A DNA stretch of 64,000 nucleotides from Pyrinomonadaceae bacterium (GTDB taxonomy: Bacteria > Acidobacteriota > Blastocatellia > Pyrinomonadales > Pyrinomonadaceae): contig JAVEDP010000018.1 in NCBI GenBank assembly GCA_030841085.1, positions 1 through 64,000 on the forward strand, given 5' to 3'. A model generated the notes under the pieces. The model had not been told where the DNA came from and ran no database searches. It was given only the letters and a program-made list of their open reading frames with translations. A program made the translations under genes and the position numbers. Position 1 is the first letter of the stretch; each line of letters starts with the position of its first letter. Below, piece by piece: positions 54,348-62,596 of this stretch.

Positions 54348-54424
54348 TGGTGCACCCGGCATGATTCGAACATGCGACCCCCTGATTCGTAGTCAGGTAC
54401 TCTATCCAGCTGAGCTACGGGTGC
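54348..54424 (-). tRNA. tRNA-Arg (anticodon ACG)
   Basis: Full cloverleaf on the minus strand: acceptor GCACCCG/CGGGTGC, D arm AGCTCAGCTGGATAGAG, anticodon arm CCTGA-CTACGAA-TCAGG with anticodon ACG (wobble A to I expected), T arm GCATG-TTCGAAT-CATGC. The 3' A73 and CCA are encoded. Confidence 0.97.
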
Positions 54425-54565
54425 CCTTTTTGGTAAATAGTAAATGGTAAATGGTGAATAGTAAAACGAAGCGCGGAGCGCGAAGTATTGAGTGCTGAGT
54501 CCTGAGTTCCGAGTGCGGAATACAGCGCGGTTCGCTCGGAACTCAGCACTCAGTACTCGGAACTA
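54425..54565. repeat. Word-like repeats beside the tRNA
   Basis: GGTAAATAGTAAATGGTAAATGG (54431-54460) is followed by an inverted pair made of AGTGCTGAGTCCTGAGT and ACTCAGCACTCAGTACTC (54487-54562). The second type is the AGTACTGAG family seen at 24133 and 27396. Confidence 0.8.
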
Positions 54566-54572
54566 TTTCTAT

Positions 54573-55607
54573 TCAACGGGCAAAATATCCGGGCTTGGTG
54601 CGCGCAGTCAGCTCCGGGTGCGCTACTTCAACACGTATCTCGTGCCACTTGCCGTCGCGCGTTCGTTCTTTCAGGGGCTTGTAACCGACGGTGTAGAGCG
54701 TGCGTAGATTCGCTGCCACCTCAACATACAATCTCGCCATCTGATCCAGCCGCTGAATCTCGTTGAGCCGGCCGCCGGTGCGGTCCGCCAAGTTTTGCAG
54801 ACGCGCGCGCGCGGCCGAATAGATTCCCGTGATCACCGGATCGGGCAAAGGCAAACGTTTGGGATCGCCGGAAGGTAAGGCGAGTGGATAAACAGTTACG
54901 CCTTGGCGATCGGCCGCGTTCAAAACCGAATTCAGCGCCGCACTCGCTTTCGGATCGATTGAAGCAACTGCTTCCGCGTCTGTCTGCGCACGCGAGGCCG
55001 AAGCACGATCCGCATTGCGCATCGACGTGTCCAGTCCATCAGTCAAAACCACAATTGCTTTGCGCCGCTTCTGTTCTTTTGCCAACTCGCGCAGCGAATA
55101 GGAGAGCGCTTCGTACAAGTGCGTTTCGCCGGCGCCCTCGGCAAGGACTTGAATCGCGTACGCAGATTTCCTGCGGTCGGTGGTGAACCCCGAAAGATTT
55201 TTTATCTTCGCATTGAATTGAATAACGGCGACGCGATCTTCCGGCCCTAACGCGTCAAGAAAACGGCTGGCTGCCTGTCTCAGTTGCGGGCGAAAACTGG
55301 TTGTCGAACCTGACATGTCCAGCAGCAGCACCAAACTGAACGGCGTGTCGGTCGGTTCAAAGTTAAGAATCGGCTGTCTTACTCCGTCTTCAAAAACCGC
55401 AAAGTCGTTTCGTGAAAGTGACGTGACTGCATAGCCGCGCGCGTCAACGACGCCGATGTTCAACTGCACCAGCGAAACGTCGGTGGTGACTACATCGTCA
55501 GGACCCTGGGCGCGGGCTTGGCCCACGAAAGACATCAAGAGAAGCAATGCCAGAAGAATTGCTGAAGAGCCTTGATTTTTTGATCTGAGAAATCGCGATG
55601 TGTTCAT
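54573..55607 (-). CDS. VWFA-related acidobacterial-type exported protein
   Basis: 344 residues from ATG 55605-55607, where a signal peptide starts (SAILLALLLLMSFVGQARA); a longer frame to 55847 runs through repeat DNA and was not used. The N-terminal beta domain (VQLNIGVVDARGYAVTSLSRNDFAVFEDG) leads into a VWA domain with the MIDAS motif DMSGSTTS. This two-part layout is typical of a large acidobacterial family of unknown function, thought to bind proteins at the envelope. A second member lies at 61397-62470. Confidence 0.9.
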   Translation of the reverse strand: MNTSRFLRSKNQGSSAILLALLLLMSFVGQARAQGPDDVVTTDVSLVQLNIGVVDARGYAVTSLSRNDFAVFEDGVRQPILNFEPTDTPFSLVLLLDMSGSTTSFRPQLRQAASRFLDALGPEDRVAVIQFNAKIKNLSGFTTDRRKSAYAIQVLAEGAGETHLYEALSYSLRELAKEQKRRKAIVVLTDGLDTSMRNADRASASRAQTDAEAVASIDPKASAALNSVLNAADRQGVTVYPLALPSGDPKRLPLPDPVITGIYSAARARLQNLADRTGGRLNEIQRLDQMARLYVEVAANLRTLYTVGYKPLKERTRDGKWHEIRVEVAHPELTARTKPGYFAR

Positions 55608-55760
55608 AAGTTTGCCGTTTGCAGATGAGCGAAGAGTATGCCCGTGCAACTCGTGCTTTTGCAATTCCACACTTCCGCAGGAAGTTCGGACGCCAGAAAG
55701 AGAAGACACGTTGCTTGGCAGCCGCCATAACCAGGGGAAAAGTGGCCGACTGTAACGCGA

Positions 55761-55851
55761 CTCTGTGCGTCCTCTGTGTTCTTTGTGTCTTTGTGGTGAA
55801 TTAAATACGCAAGGCCACCACGGAGGCACAGAGTACAGAGGACGCACAGAG
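55761..55851. repeat. CTCTGTG/CACAGAG inverted repeat
   Basis: CTCTGTGCGTCCTCTGTG... (55761-55798) pairs with ...CACAGAGTACAGAGGACGC (55815-55851); loop about 16 bp. A fragment of the same type lies at 21951-21985. The gap 55608-55981 holds no gene. Confidence 0.85.
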
Positions 55852-55981
55852 AAAACTGAAGCCTGCGCAAAAGAAAACAGCTATCACTATTACGAACGCC
55901 CGGCATATAATTGCGGCGCTCAATTAAGTAATCACCCGCCGCTCAAACAAATTTTCAAAACTCCGACGCGGAGACTGCGCC

Positions 55982-56434
55982 GTGTACACGCCCAACTTCT
56001 GCTGCGAGTGTGGCAACAAACTGATTCGTTTGCGCTGGCACTTCTGGACCAGCCGCCGGTTTTGCGGCGGCTGTGCCAGGCGTTTCAAACGAGAGCGATT
56101 CGTGCCGCTGCTGTTTTTCTCGTTGGCGTTCATGACGTCAGGCTATCTGTTGGGACGCGCGCGCCAGGCGCCGGCGCCGCCGCTGATTATCGAAAGACGA
56201 TCCGATTCGCCGCTCAACAATTCCAGCCAACAGCAACTCAATTCCACACCGGGAACGCTGGCAACCGTCGCCTCGAATACTGTCGAAGCAGACGTCTACA
56301 TCTGCGGCGCGCGCACTAAAAAAGGAACGCCCTGCTCGCGGCGCGTCCATGGACCGGTGCGTTGCTGGCAACACAAAGGCATGCCCGCGATGCTGCCGCA
56401 GGAGAAGTTGATAATAAAGAACTTAGCTCCATAA
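55982..56434 (+). CDS. Zinc-ribbon membrane protein with C-terminal CxxxTKxGxPC module
   Basis: 150 residues, GTG start. Two CxxC pairs (CCECGNKL and FCGGC) make an N-terminal zinc ribbon; one membrane helix follows (FVPLLFFSLAFMTSGYLL), then a Ser/Gln/Asn-rich linker. The last 50 residues ([21 protein letters not shown] then CWQH) are a compact Cys/His module of the DUF5763-like type found in bacteria and phages. The C-terminal 75 residues are repeated almost exactly at 59749-59982. Confidence 0.75.
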   Translation: MYTPNFCCECGNKLIRLRWHFWTSRRFCGGCARRFKRERFVPLLFFSLAFMTSGYLLGRARQAPAPPLIIERRSDSPLNNSSQQQLNSTPGTLATVASNTVEADVYICGARTKKGTPCSRRVHGPVRCWQHKGMPAMLPQEKLIIKNLAP

Positions 56435-56779
56435 ACCTTGGCTTCAATGCGCCGAATGTGTGCCAACTTCGACCAGTTGATCCGTGGGTAGCCCTGTTAG
56501 ATCGACCCCTCTCTGCGAGACTCTTTGCGTTTCACAGATAACCGTCGCAACAACGCGACCAAGCGCGATCACATTATCCTATTCCATTCCAAAGCAGCTT
56601 GTAATTCATTAAGTGAAGATCATATCCTGCTATATCCTGGAAGCATGCTCACGCTAATCTGGCAATCGTGGTTGTTTGCCGCTTCGGGCCCCGGATTTTC
56701 CACACTGATCCCTTAGCAATGTGTCCAGCTACCACCGGAGTGCAGCGAACGAAAATGTTCTTCGACTTCATTCTGAGCG

Positions 56780-56992
56780 ATGAAAAGACTCTTCAAGAAA
56801 AACCGTCGGTGGCTACTAATCGGAGCCGTTCACTTATGGTGGCTGGTCTTGAGCGGAAGATTCTTGTGGAATTATTGGACCAACGGTGCAATTGGCGGAG
56901 CTGATGGTTCAGGGCACGTCGCCGCGCTTCATTTGTACGCAACACAGGGGGCCTTCGATGTCGCTGAGACCAAGCCACCCAAATACAAATAG
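56780..56992 (+). pseudogene. N-terminal remnant of a membrane glycosyltransferase-like gene
   Basis: The first 55 codons read RLFKKNRRWLLIGAVHLWWLVLSG then NGAIGGADGSGHVAALHLYATQ, which looks like the start of a polytopic membrane transferase (the DGSGH motif follows helix 1). After 56947 the similarity ends and the frame stops at 56992. The region 56435-57320 appears to be a patchwork of gene remnants. Confidence 0.45.
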
Positions 56993-57110
56993 GCCAGACG
57001 AAATTGAGCGCGCCGAGTCCGGACAACAACACCCGGGCGTCGAGCGGACGTCCGATGGAGTAGGCGTACCAATGAATGAGTGGGACCAGCCAAATAGCGG
57101 TAGCTGTCCA
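56945..57110 (-). pseudogene. Remnant of a membrane protein on the minus strand
   Basis: The minus strand reads ATAIWLVPLIHWYAYSIG and LSGLGALNFVWPICIWVAW, two hydrophobic helices joined by a short charged loop, with a stop directly upstream and no start codon before the first helix. It abuts the plus-strand transferase remnant tail to tail, which suggests a rearrangement joined two broken genes. Confidence 0.4.
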
Positions 57111-57227
57111 GCACCATCAGGCTGCGGCAGCTGGGGCTGTCATGTGGACGGAACAAACCACAACGTTTGCACGCTTTATAACATCGGTGGAGGGAGCGTT
57201 TGTTCGGGCACACGCACGTGTTCCTAG
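57075..57227 (+). CDS. Possible Cys-rich peptide
   Basis: 50 residues from ATG 57075 (an ATG at 56958 gives 89). Six Cys in the last 40 residues (SCPAPSGCGSWGCHVDG, NVCTLYN, SVCSGTRTCS), no signal peptide. It overlaps the minus-strand membrane remnant in its first third, so it may be chance. Support comes from the genes after it: an exported helical protein and a thioredoxin-like protein that could handle disulphides. Confidence 0.35.
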   Translation, partial: NEWDQPNSGSCPAPSGCGSWGCHVDGTNHNVCTLYNIGGGSVCSGTRTCS

Positions 57228-57320
57228 AGCTCTTTCCGTGGAGTAATAGCCGTTGGACCCCGGCGGTCTTCTGCCGGGGCCAATGCCCTTGCTGGGGGCA
57301 TCAGCAAGAAAGTATTGCGC

Positions 57321-59018
57321 ATGCGTTTCATCTGTCTTTGTTTCCTGATCATAGCAATGCAGCCCTCGGCTGGTTTTGCGCAACAAGCAACTGTCGCTTC
57401 GACGGGCAGCGCTTCTTACGATCTTTGGCTGGTCCGTTCGCAGACGATTACGGAAGATCTGATAAAGGACGCAACCGTCCTGACTTCATCCGAGCGCGCC
57501 CTGCTATGGGCCAGGCTGGCTCAAACCTGGTGGCAGGACGATCCTGAGAAAGCCCGCTCGTGGATGTTGAAATCGACAGAGGTCGTGGAAGCTGTTCCCA
57601 ACCGCGAGAACCCGGAAGAACGAAACGAACGTGTAACCACAGCGCGCGCTCTTTTGAACATTGTCACGCCCCTCGATCCAAAGTTAACCAAGCGGCTGCT
57701 GGCAGTCCTCAACCAGGCGAGTGAGCAGGCGACGGAAGCCGACCGTACTGCCAATGCCGACGGAATAATCGCCGCAGCCATTTCTTTGGTGGACAAAGAG
57801 CCGCAACGCGCTGCCGAGCTGGGGGCTTTAGCGCTGCGGGTTGGCCGTCCAACTAAAATCGTGTGGCTAATCTCAAAACTGCTTTCCAAAGATTTTAAGC
57901 TGGGCAAAGCTCTGTTCTCCCAAACGATTGAGGCCGCCCGGCAATCCCTGGATCCGGAGTTGATAAATTCACTTACACAGTCGGTATTTCCTGAATCAGT
58001 GCAGCCTGGTGCTCCGCAGCCGGAGTTGCCGGATAGTTTAAGAATAGAATTGTTGAACCTGGACGTTTTCTATCTCCAGGCCAATCCAATCAACGCAGAG
58101 AATAAGAGCTCCGTTTGCGTGAGCGTGCTCTCTTTCATCGCTCCGGTCCTCCCCTATTTCGACCGGCTCCTGCCCCAGCAAGCCAATATCGCGCGGCAAG
58201 CGATTAACCGATGTCAATCGACCAGTCCGCTGCAAAGCCAACGCGTCGACGACGCGCTACGCGATCAGCCGCTCAACACGGTTGACGAACTGCTGAAGGC
58301 CGCAGCCGATGCCGACGATTTTAAGGTCGGGACGGTCTACTTGTTCCGCGCGGCGTCGCTGGCAAAGGAACAGAACGAGATTGATCGGGCACTAAAGATT
58401 CTCGATAGCATGAGCACTGAAGCACGGGATTTCATGGGCGGCTCATGGGAAGACTATCGCTGGGACTGGGCCGCGCTTTCCGGGCTGCGCCATTTCAAAA
58501 GCGGCGACGTTTACGGAATGTACCTCGTCATGAATGCGGTGCCCGCCGACTTGCAGCCTTTCGCCAAGCTACGATTTGTCAGTCAGTTGCCAGACATAAC
58601 GAATAAAGACACTGATCCCACCCTTGAATTTCTCAACGATGCGCGCAAAGGATTGGGTCGCCCTTCCATCCGCGATGCTCAGAAAATTGGTTGGTACTTT
58701 ACCCTGTTGCGATTGGCCGTAAAATTCCAGCCCGCTGACGCGACTGACGTTCTCAAGGAGGTGGTTACGGCGCTGAACCACGCCGGCGAGGCAGAAAACC
58801 AAAAGAGCGCAGATCGCTTTAGCGTCGACAGATTAGGAATCTCAGCAGGCCTCTCTGCGTCTCTGGTTGAGTTAAACGAGTTCGCTGTCAAAGAAGCTGT
58901 TTCATCAATCTCCTCAGTTGAAACGCGCGCACTGGTCCGACTGGGATTGCTGGGCGTATTTCTGGAACGAATGAGAAGTTCGAAAGAAACCAAGCCCAAC
59001 AAAAGACGCTCAACCTAA
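57321..59018 (+). CDS. Exported helical-repeat protein, unknown
   Basis: 565 residues from ATG 57321 (TTG 57315 is an alternative). Signal peptide (FICLCFLIIAMQPSAGFA). The remainder is almost all helix in pairs of about 35 residues, for example SERALLWARLAQTWWQDDPEKA and QRAAELGALALRVG, suggesting a TPR-like solenoid. No catalytic motif. The membrane-bound thioredoxin-like gene follows 11 bp later with a perfect AAGGAGG between them, so the two are an operon. Function unknown. Confidence 0.82.
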   Translation: MRFICLCFLIIAMQPSAGFAQQATVASTGSASYDLWLVRSQTITEDLIKDATVLTSSERALLWARLAQTWWQDDPEKARSWMLKSTEVVEAVPNRENPEERNERVTTARALLNIVTPLDPKLTKRLLAVLNQASEQATEADRTANADGIIAAAISLVDKEPQRAAELGALALRVGRPTKIVWLISKLLSKDFKLGKALFSQTIEAARQSLDPELINSLTQSVFPESVQPGAPQPELPDSLRIELLNLDVFYLQANPINAENKSSVCVSVLSFIAPVLPYFDRLLPQQANIARQAINRCQSTSPLQSQRVDDALRDQPLNTVDELLKAAADADDFKVGTVYLFRAASLAKEQNEIDRALKILDSMSTEARDFMGGSWEDYRWDWAALSGLRHFKSGDVYGMYLVMNAVPADLQPFAKLRFVSQLPDITNKDTDPTLEFLNDARKGLGRPSIRDAQKIGWYFTLLRLAVKFQPADATDVLKEVVTALNHAGEAENQKSADRFSVDRLGISAGLSASLVELNEFAVKEAVSSISSVETRALVRLGLLGVFLERMRSSKETKPNKRRST

Positions 59019-59029
59019 GGAGGAACAGA

Positions 59030-59713
59030 ATGCTGGCCGGAAAAACTCCTTACTATGTCTTTACAATGGGTGTCGTTGTTGGAGCCATGGTCGCATTGTC
59101 GCTGGCAGGGTTAATTACCAAAGCCTTCTTTGTGCGGAAGGAGGCCCCGATCAACAAACCCTACCTGACCGAAGGCTTCGATTTTGCTCCGCTTCGGTCT
59201 TCAGAAAATGAATGGCGCGGACCCGAAATCGGCGAGAAGATTGATTTGACCCGTTTGAAGAAGAAGGATGGAACAAATCTCGCGAGTGTAGTTGGTCAGC
59301 GTCCTATCGCCATCGTTTTAGTTAATTCAACTTGCAGCATGTGCAAAACCTCCAGCGATGAGATGCGCTATCTGCGACAAACACTCGCGAACGTAAACAT
59401 CGACTACTACGTAGTCTCCTTTGCTCCCCCTCCTCAAAATATGGACTTTTTTAAGTACGGTGATTCGCTCGGCGTCGGCGCGCCAAGCTTCTTGTGGGAT
59501 GCCTCGACGGGTGCGCCGCCCCCTTCAGTATTTAAGATGACGGTCCCTTCCCATCTGCTAGTCAATAGCGATGGTGCTGTCATCTGCGCCTGGCCGGGAG
59601 GCAATGAAATTAAGGCGATTCGCGATCGGATGGCCCAACAGATCGTTGCCGATACGCTGGTCGCCGCAAATACAGCGAGCGTACTTACTTCCAAAGCTGG
59701 CGCAAATCACTGA
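59030..59713 (+). CDS. Membrane-anchored thioredoxin-like protein
   Basis: 227 residues. One N-terminal helix ([21 protein letters not shown]) anchors a periplasmic thioredoxin-like domain with CSMC (Cys102, Cys105) in [20 protein letters not shown]; cis-Pro is in [16 protein letters not shown] lies eight bases before ATG. As the partner of an exported helical protein, and perhaps of a Cys-rich peptide, it may act on disulphides of a specific client. Confidence 0.85.
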   Translation: MLAGKTPYYVFTMGVVVGAMVALSLAGLITKAFFVRKEAPINKPYLTEGFDFAPLRSSENEWRGPEIGEKIDLTRLKKKDGTNLASVVGQRPIAIVLVNSTCSMCKTSSDEMRYLRQTLANVNIDYYVVSFAPPPQNMDFFKYGDSLGVGAPSFLWDASTGAPPPSVFKMTVPSHLLVNSDGAVICAWPGGNEIKAIRDRMAQQIVADTLVAANTASVLTSKAGANH

Positions 59714-59748
59714 GAGGGCAGCTGTTCTATCCAAAGCGCGGCATACTG

Positions 59749-59982
59749 ATGCGCGTGCCGCTCAACAATTCCAGCCAACAGCAACTCACTTCAACGCCGG
59801 GAACGCCGGCAACTTCCGCCTCGAATACTGTCGAAGCAGACGTCTACATCTGCGGCGCGCGCACTAAAAAAGGAACCCCCTGCTCACGCCGAGTTCATGG
59901 ACCGGTGCGTTGCTGGCAACACAAAGGCATGCCCGCGATGCTGCCGCAGGAGAAGCTGCTAATCAAAGACTTAGTTCCTTGA
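59749..59982 (+). CDS. Duplicate CxxxTKxGxPC module (partial copy of 55982-56434)
   Basis: 77 residues repeating the linker and C-terminal Cys/His module of the earlier gene ([45 protein letters not shown]) with few changes, but without the zinc ribbon and membrane helix. DNA identity is high over about 230 bp (56207-56434 and 59755-59982). It could be a cut-down soluble version or a fragment. Confidence 0.6.
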   Translation: MRVPLNNSSQQQLTSTPGTPATSASNTVEADVYICGARTKKGTPCSRRVHGPVRCWQHKGMPAMLPQEKLLIKDLVP

Positions 59983-60013
59983 GATCGAGAAGGCGCTAGC
60001 GATACACGGAGAC

Positions 60014-61375
60014 TCACTTAATTTTCCGGGCTTGCATTTCGTGCCCGTTCAAGTTGATGAGTGCATGGGTTATCTTTCCGCTACCATCGCCGATAAACAT
60101 GATCTGAGCGTCCAGCCGTTTGGTGAAGAACTCTTTTTCAGATTCGGGAAACAACTCAATCTTTGAGTATCCGGTTGCCTGGGCTACTAAGCCAGTCTCT
60201 TCTTTCCTTACGGTGACGATTAAATTACGGGTAAGCTCATATTCTCCTATATACGCATCGTAGGTTTTTGGATCAAGCTTGATTGCTCGGCGTTGTGGTA
60301 AGCGGCTTATAGGGATGCCTAATGAGACTGCCGCTAAGTTTTGGGCAATCCGATCAGTAGACGAAGTATCAAGATTACTCATGACTATGACGGTGAGTCT
60401 TTCATCGGGGAAGCGCTCGATGGAGTTCATATAACCCTCAATACGCCCCCCGTGACTAATGCAGAGTCGCGTAAACTGCTGATCGATATACCAACCATAG
60501 CCATAGGTCTTTTTGAAAGGTGTGAACATCATCGTGAGGGACTTTTTGGAGACGAGCTTCTCCGTATAAAGGGCCTGGTCCCACAAATACAAATCTTCTA
60601 CCGTGGAATACAGCCCCCCAGCCGCGAACGGTACCGACATATCCACGAAGGGAGCGGTGACCAGTGTATCTCCATGTAACGTGTAACCGGCGGCGCGACG
60701 TTTAAGGATGAGTCCGTTGTAATCGTAGCCGGTGTCCACCATTTTTAGTGGCGTAAAAATGTTCTCTTGCAGGAAATCTCCATAAGCCTTGCCTGAGACC
60801 TTTTCAATAATGTGTCCTAACAAGACATAGCCTGAGTTGCAATAGTCGAATTTTGTGCCGGGGGCAAAGCCAAGCGAGCCGTTCCGCAGACGATCCATGT
60901 CTCGCGTCACCGGGGAATAGGCTCTTTCATCATCCGTAAGATTTACGGTGTACGTATAGTCGGGCAGACCAGAGGTGTGTGTTAACAGGTGATGGATGGT
61001 AATAGGCTGCCAGGCTACCGGGCACCGCGGCAAATACTTGCAGATTGGATCTTGCACATTGAGAGCCTTACGCTCCTGCAATATAAGGATTGCCATCGCC
61101 GTGAACTGCTTAGTGAGCGACCCGATACGAAACTTTGTTCGCGGGGTATTAGGTATGTCGTCTTCCCTGTTCGCTATCCCATATCCTTTGCTCAGGAGAA
61201 CTTTGCCATCTCGAGCGATAAGAACAGCGCCACTGAAGCGGCCCTCCTTAACTTCGTTGTTTGTGTACTCGTCAAATTTGACAGCGAGCTCCTGTGCCGG
61301 ACTATTGCTAATGCACAGAAGTTGAATGGCGCATAAAACAGCTATCCGCATGAATTGATTGATCGGTCTTTTCAT
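60014..61375 (-). CDS. Serine hydrolase of beta-lactamase/PBP4-like family
   Basis: 453 residues. Signal peptide (IAVLCAIQLLCISNSPAQ). Catalytic motifs in order: SLTK (Ser86, Lys89), YCN (Tyr178-Asn180), and HGG in CISHGGRIEGY near residue 315. A C-terminal lipocalin-like domain (DAYIGEYEL to the end) completes the layout of class C-like exported esterases and D-aminopeptidases. Real substrate cannot be told; antibiotic resistance should not be assumed. Confidence 0.92.
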   Translation of the reverse strand: MKRPINQFMRIAVLCAIQLLCISNSPAQELAVKFDEYTNNEVKEGRFSGAVLIARDGKVLLSKGYGIANREDDIPNTPRTKFRIGSLTKQFTAMAILILQERKALNVQDPICKYLPRCPVAWQPITIHHLLTHTSGLPDYTYTVNLTDDERAYSPVTRDMDRLRNGSLGFAPGTKFDYCNSGYVLLGHIIEKVSGKAYGDFLQENIFTPLKMVDTGYDYNGLILKRRAAGYTLHGDTLVTAPFVDMSVPFAAGGLYSTVEDLYLWDQALYTEKLVSKKSLTMMFTPFKKTYGYGWYIDQQFTRLCISHGGRIEGYMNSIERFPDERLTVIVMSNLDTSSTDRIAQNLAAVSLGIPISRLPQRRAIKLDPKTYDAYIGEYELTRNLIVTVRKEETGLVAQATGYSKIELFPESEKEFFTKRLDAQIMFIGDGSGKITHALINLNGHEMQARKIK

Positions 61376-61396
61376 ATCGAGTTAAAGCCCCCCGGA

Positions 61397-62470
61397 TTAG
61401 TTTTCTGTCTTTGGTGTCCGGTAACCCTGGCGCGCAACCACTTTGAGTTTACGTTCTTTTCCCCGCGCGTCACGTGCCGTCACATTTACTTTCAACCGGT
61501 GCAACCGGCCGTCATCCGACTCTCCTTCAGCAAGCGTGAAGCCCAGCCTATAACGAGACGACAAGTCGCCCATCAGCTGCTTAAGCGCGGCGCCGTAATC
61601 CTCCGGCTTACTCACGCGTAGTTCTTCGCCACCGGTTTGTTGGACCAGATAGCGCGGGACTCCATATAGACCCAGGTTCAATACATCGCTTGCAGGCTTG
61701 AGCATTGGATAGGACAAGAGGAAGTATTTATCTGTCCCGGTGATTAATGTATTGAAAGTGACGTTCTTTTGTAGAAGCTTTGGCGCCATCTCATCACGCT
61801 CAAGGGTGGTAAGTTGATAGATAGAATCCGTTACCATGACAACTGCTACTTGTGAGTTCGGTCTTTCGGAAACAACTGTAAGCAGCGCCTCTTCGAGCGT
61901 TGGATGGGCCCTGCCTGATGTGCCGGTGGTAATTCGCGGCGCATTGAAGCTTGGTAACCCGGCTAAAGCCGTAGCGATTTGTGAGCGGTCGCGAGTGAAA
62001 GTGACGAGCGTTTGAGGTGGCAGAATTCCGCCCCACCACGAGAACATGACAGCTACTTCATCCTCCGGCTGCAAACTTTCCAACGCCGTAGTCATCGATT
62101 TCAGAATCGCCGGACTCTGCAAGGAGTTTCTGGCGCGCTCATCTATCGGGGCTAGCAAGAGCAGCAGAGCCAACGGTCGATCGGTTCGCTCAGCGCTGGA
62201 GCTGAAATAGGTAATTTGGCGGAGGCGGCCATCATCGAAAATTTTGAAGTCGTCAATTTTCAGGCCCGTGACCGGAGCATTCGTTCGCCTGTCTTTTATC
62301 AACACATCAATCGGAACAACACGGGTGCGAATACGAACTGTATCCGCTGGTCGATCTTGTGCCTGAGAGTTGAAGATGCAGGCCGACACCGCGAGGGTGA
62401 GCAACAGTAGAACGAGTTTACTTCTGGTTCGGGTAAGGCGTAATTGACTTGGCACAGATGAATCTCTCAT
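61397..62470 (-). CDS. VWFA-related acidobacterial-type exported protein (second copy)
   Basis: 357 residues. Signal peptide or lipoprotein-type start (SKLVLLLLTLAVSAC), then TRVVPIDVLIKDRRTNAPVTGLKIDDFKIFDDG, the beta domain of this family. The MIDAS position reads LLLLAPIDERARNS, without the DxSxS of the copy at 54573-55607, so metal binding is probably lost. C-terminal YRLGFTL and KLKVVARQGYR are typical. Lies 21 bp downstream-side of the hydrolase gene in the same direction. Confidence 0.85.
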   Translation of the reverse strand: MRDSSVPSQLRLTRTRSKLVLLLLTLAVSACIFNSQAQDRPADTVRIRTRVVPIDVLIKDRRTNAPVTGLKIDDFKIFDDGRLRQITYFSSSAERTDRPLALLLLLAPIDERARNSLQSPAILKSMTTALESLQPEDEVAVMFSWWGGILPPQTLVTFTRDRSQIATALAGLPSFNAPRITTGTSGRAHPTLEEALLTVVSERPNSQVAVVMVTDSIYQLTTLERDEMAPKLLQKNVTFNTLITGTDKYFLLSYPMLKPASDVLNLGLYGVPRYLVQQTGGEELRVSKPEDYGAALKQLMGDLSSRYRLGFTLAEGESDDGRLHRLKVNVTARDARGKERKLKVVARQGYRTPKTEN

Positions 62471-62596
62471 GACCCAGAGTTAAGAGGACGCTGTAGGCAT
62501 CCAAAGACCGGGATGCCTACAGCGTCACAACCGCCGGCAAGAATCAGAAAAGAAGTGTTTTTCAAACGCCGACGGTAGTCTGAAAGACAATTCAGG

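Noticed and set aside
55608-55847. Long N-terminal extension of the first VWA protein
   Set aside because: It is encoded by the CACAGAG repeat region and hides the signal peptide; ATG 55605-55607 is better.
55765-56319. Plus-strand 184-residue frame overlapping 55982-56434
   Set aside because: The Cys pairs, membrane helix and duplicated module all lie in the other frame.
60014-61375. Antibiotic-resistance beta-lactamase
   Set aside because: Motifs fit the broad serine hydrolase family with a C-terminal lipocalin-like domain; nothing shows drug hydrolysis.
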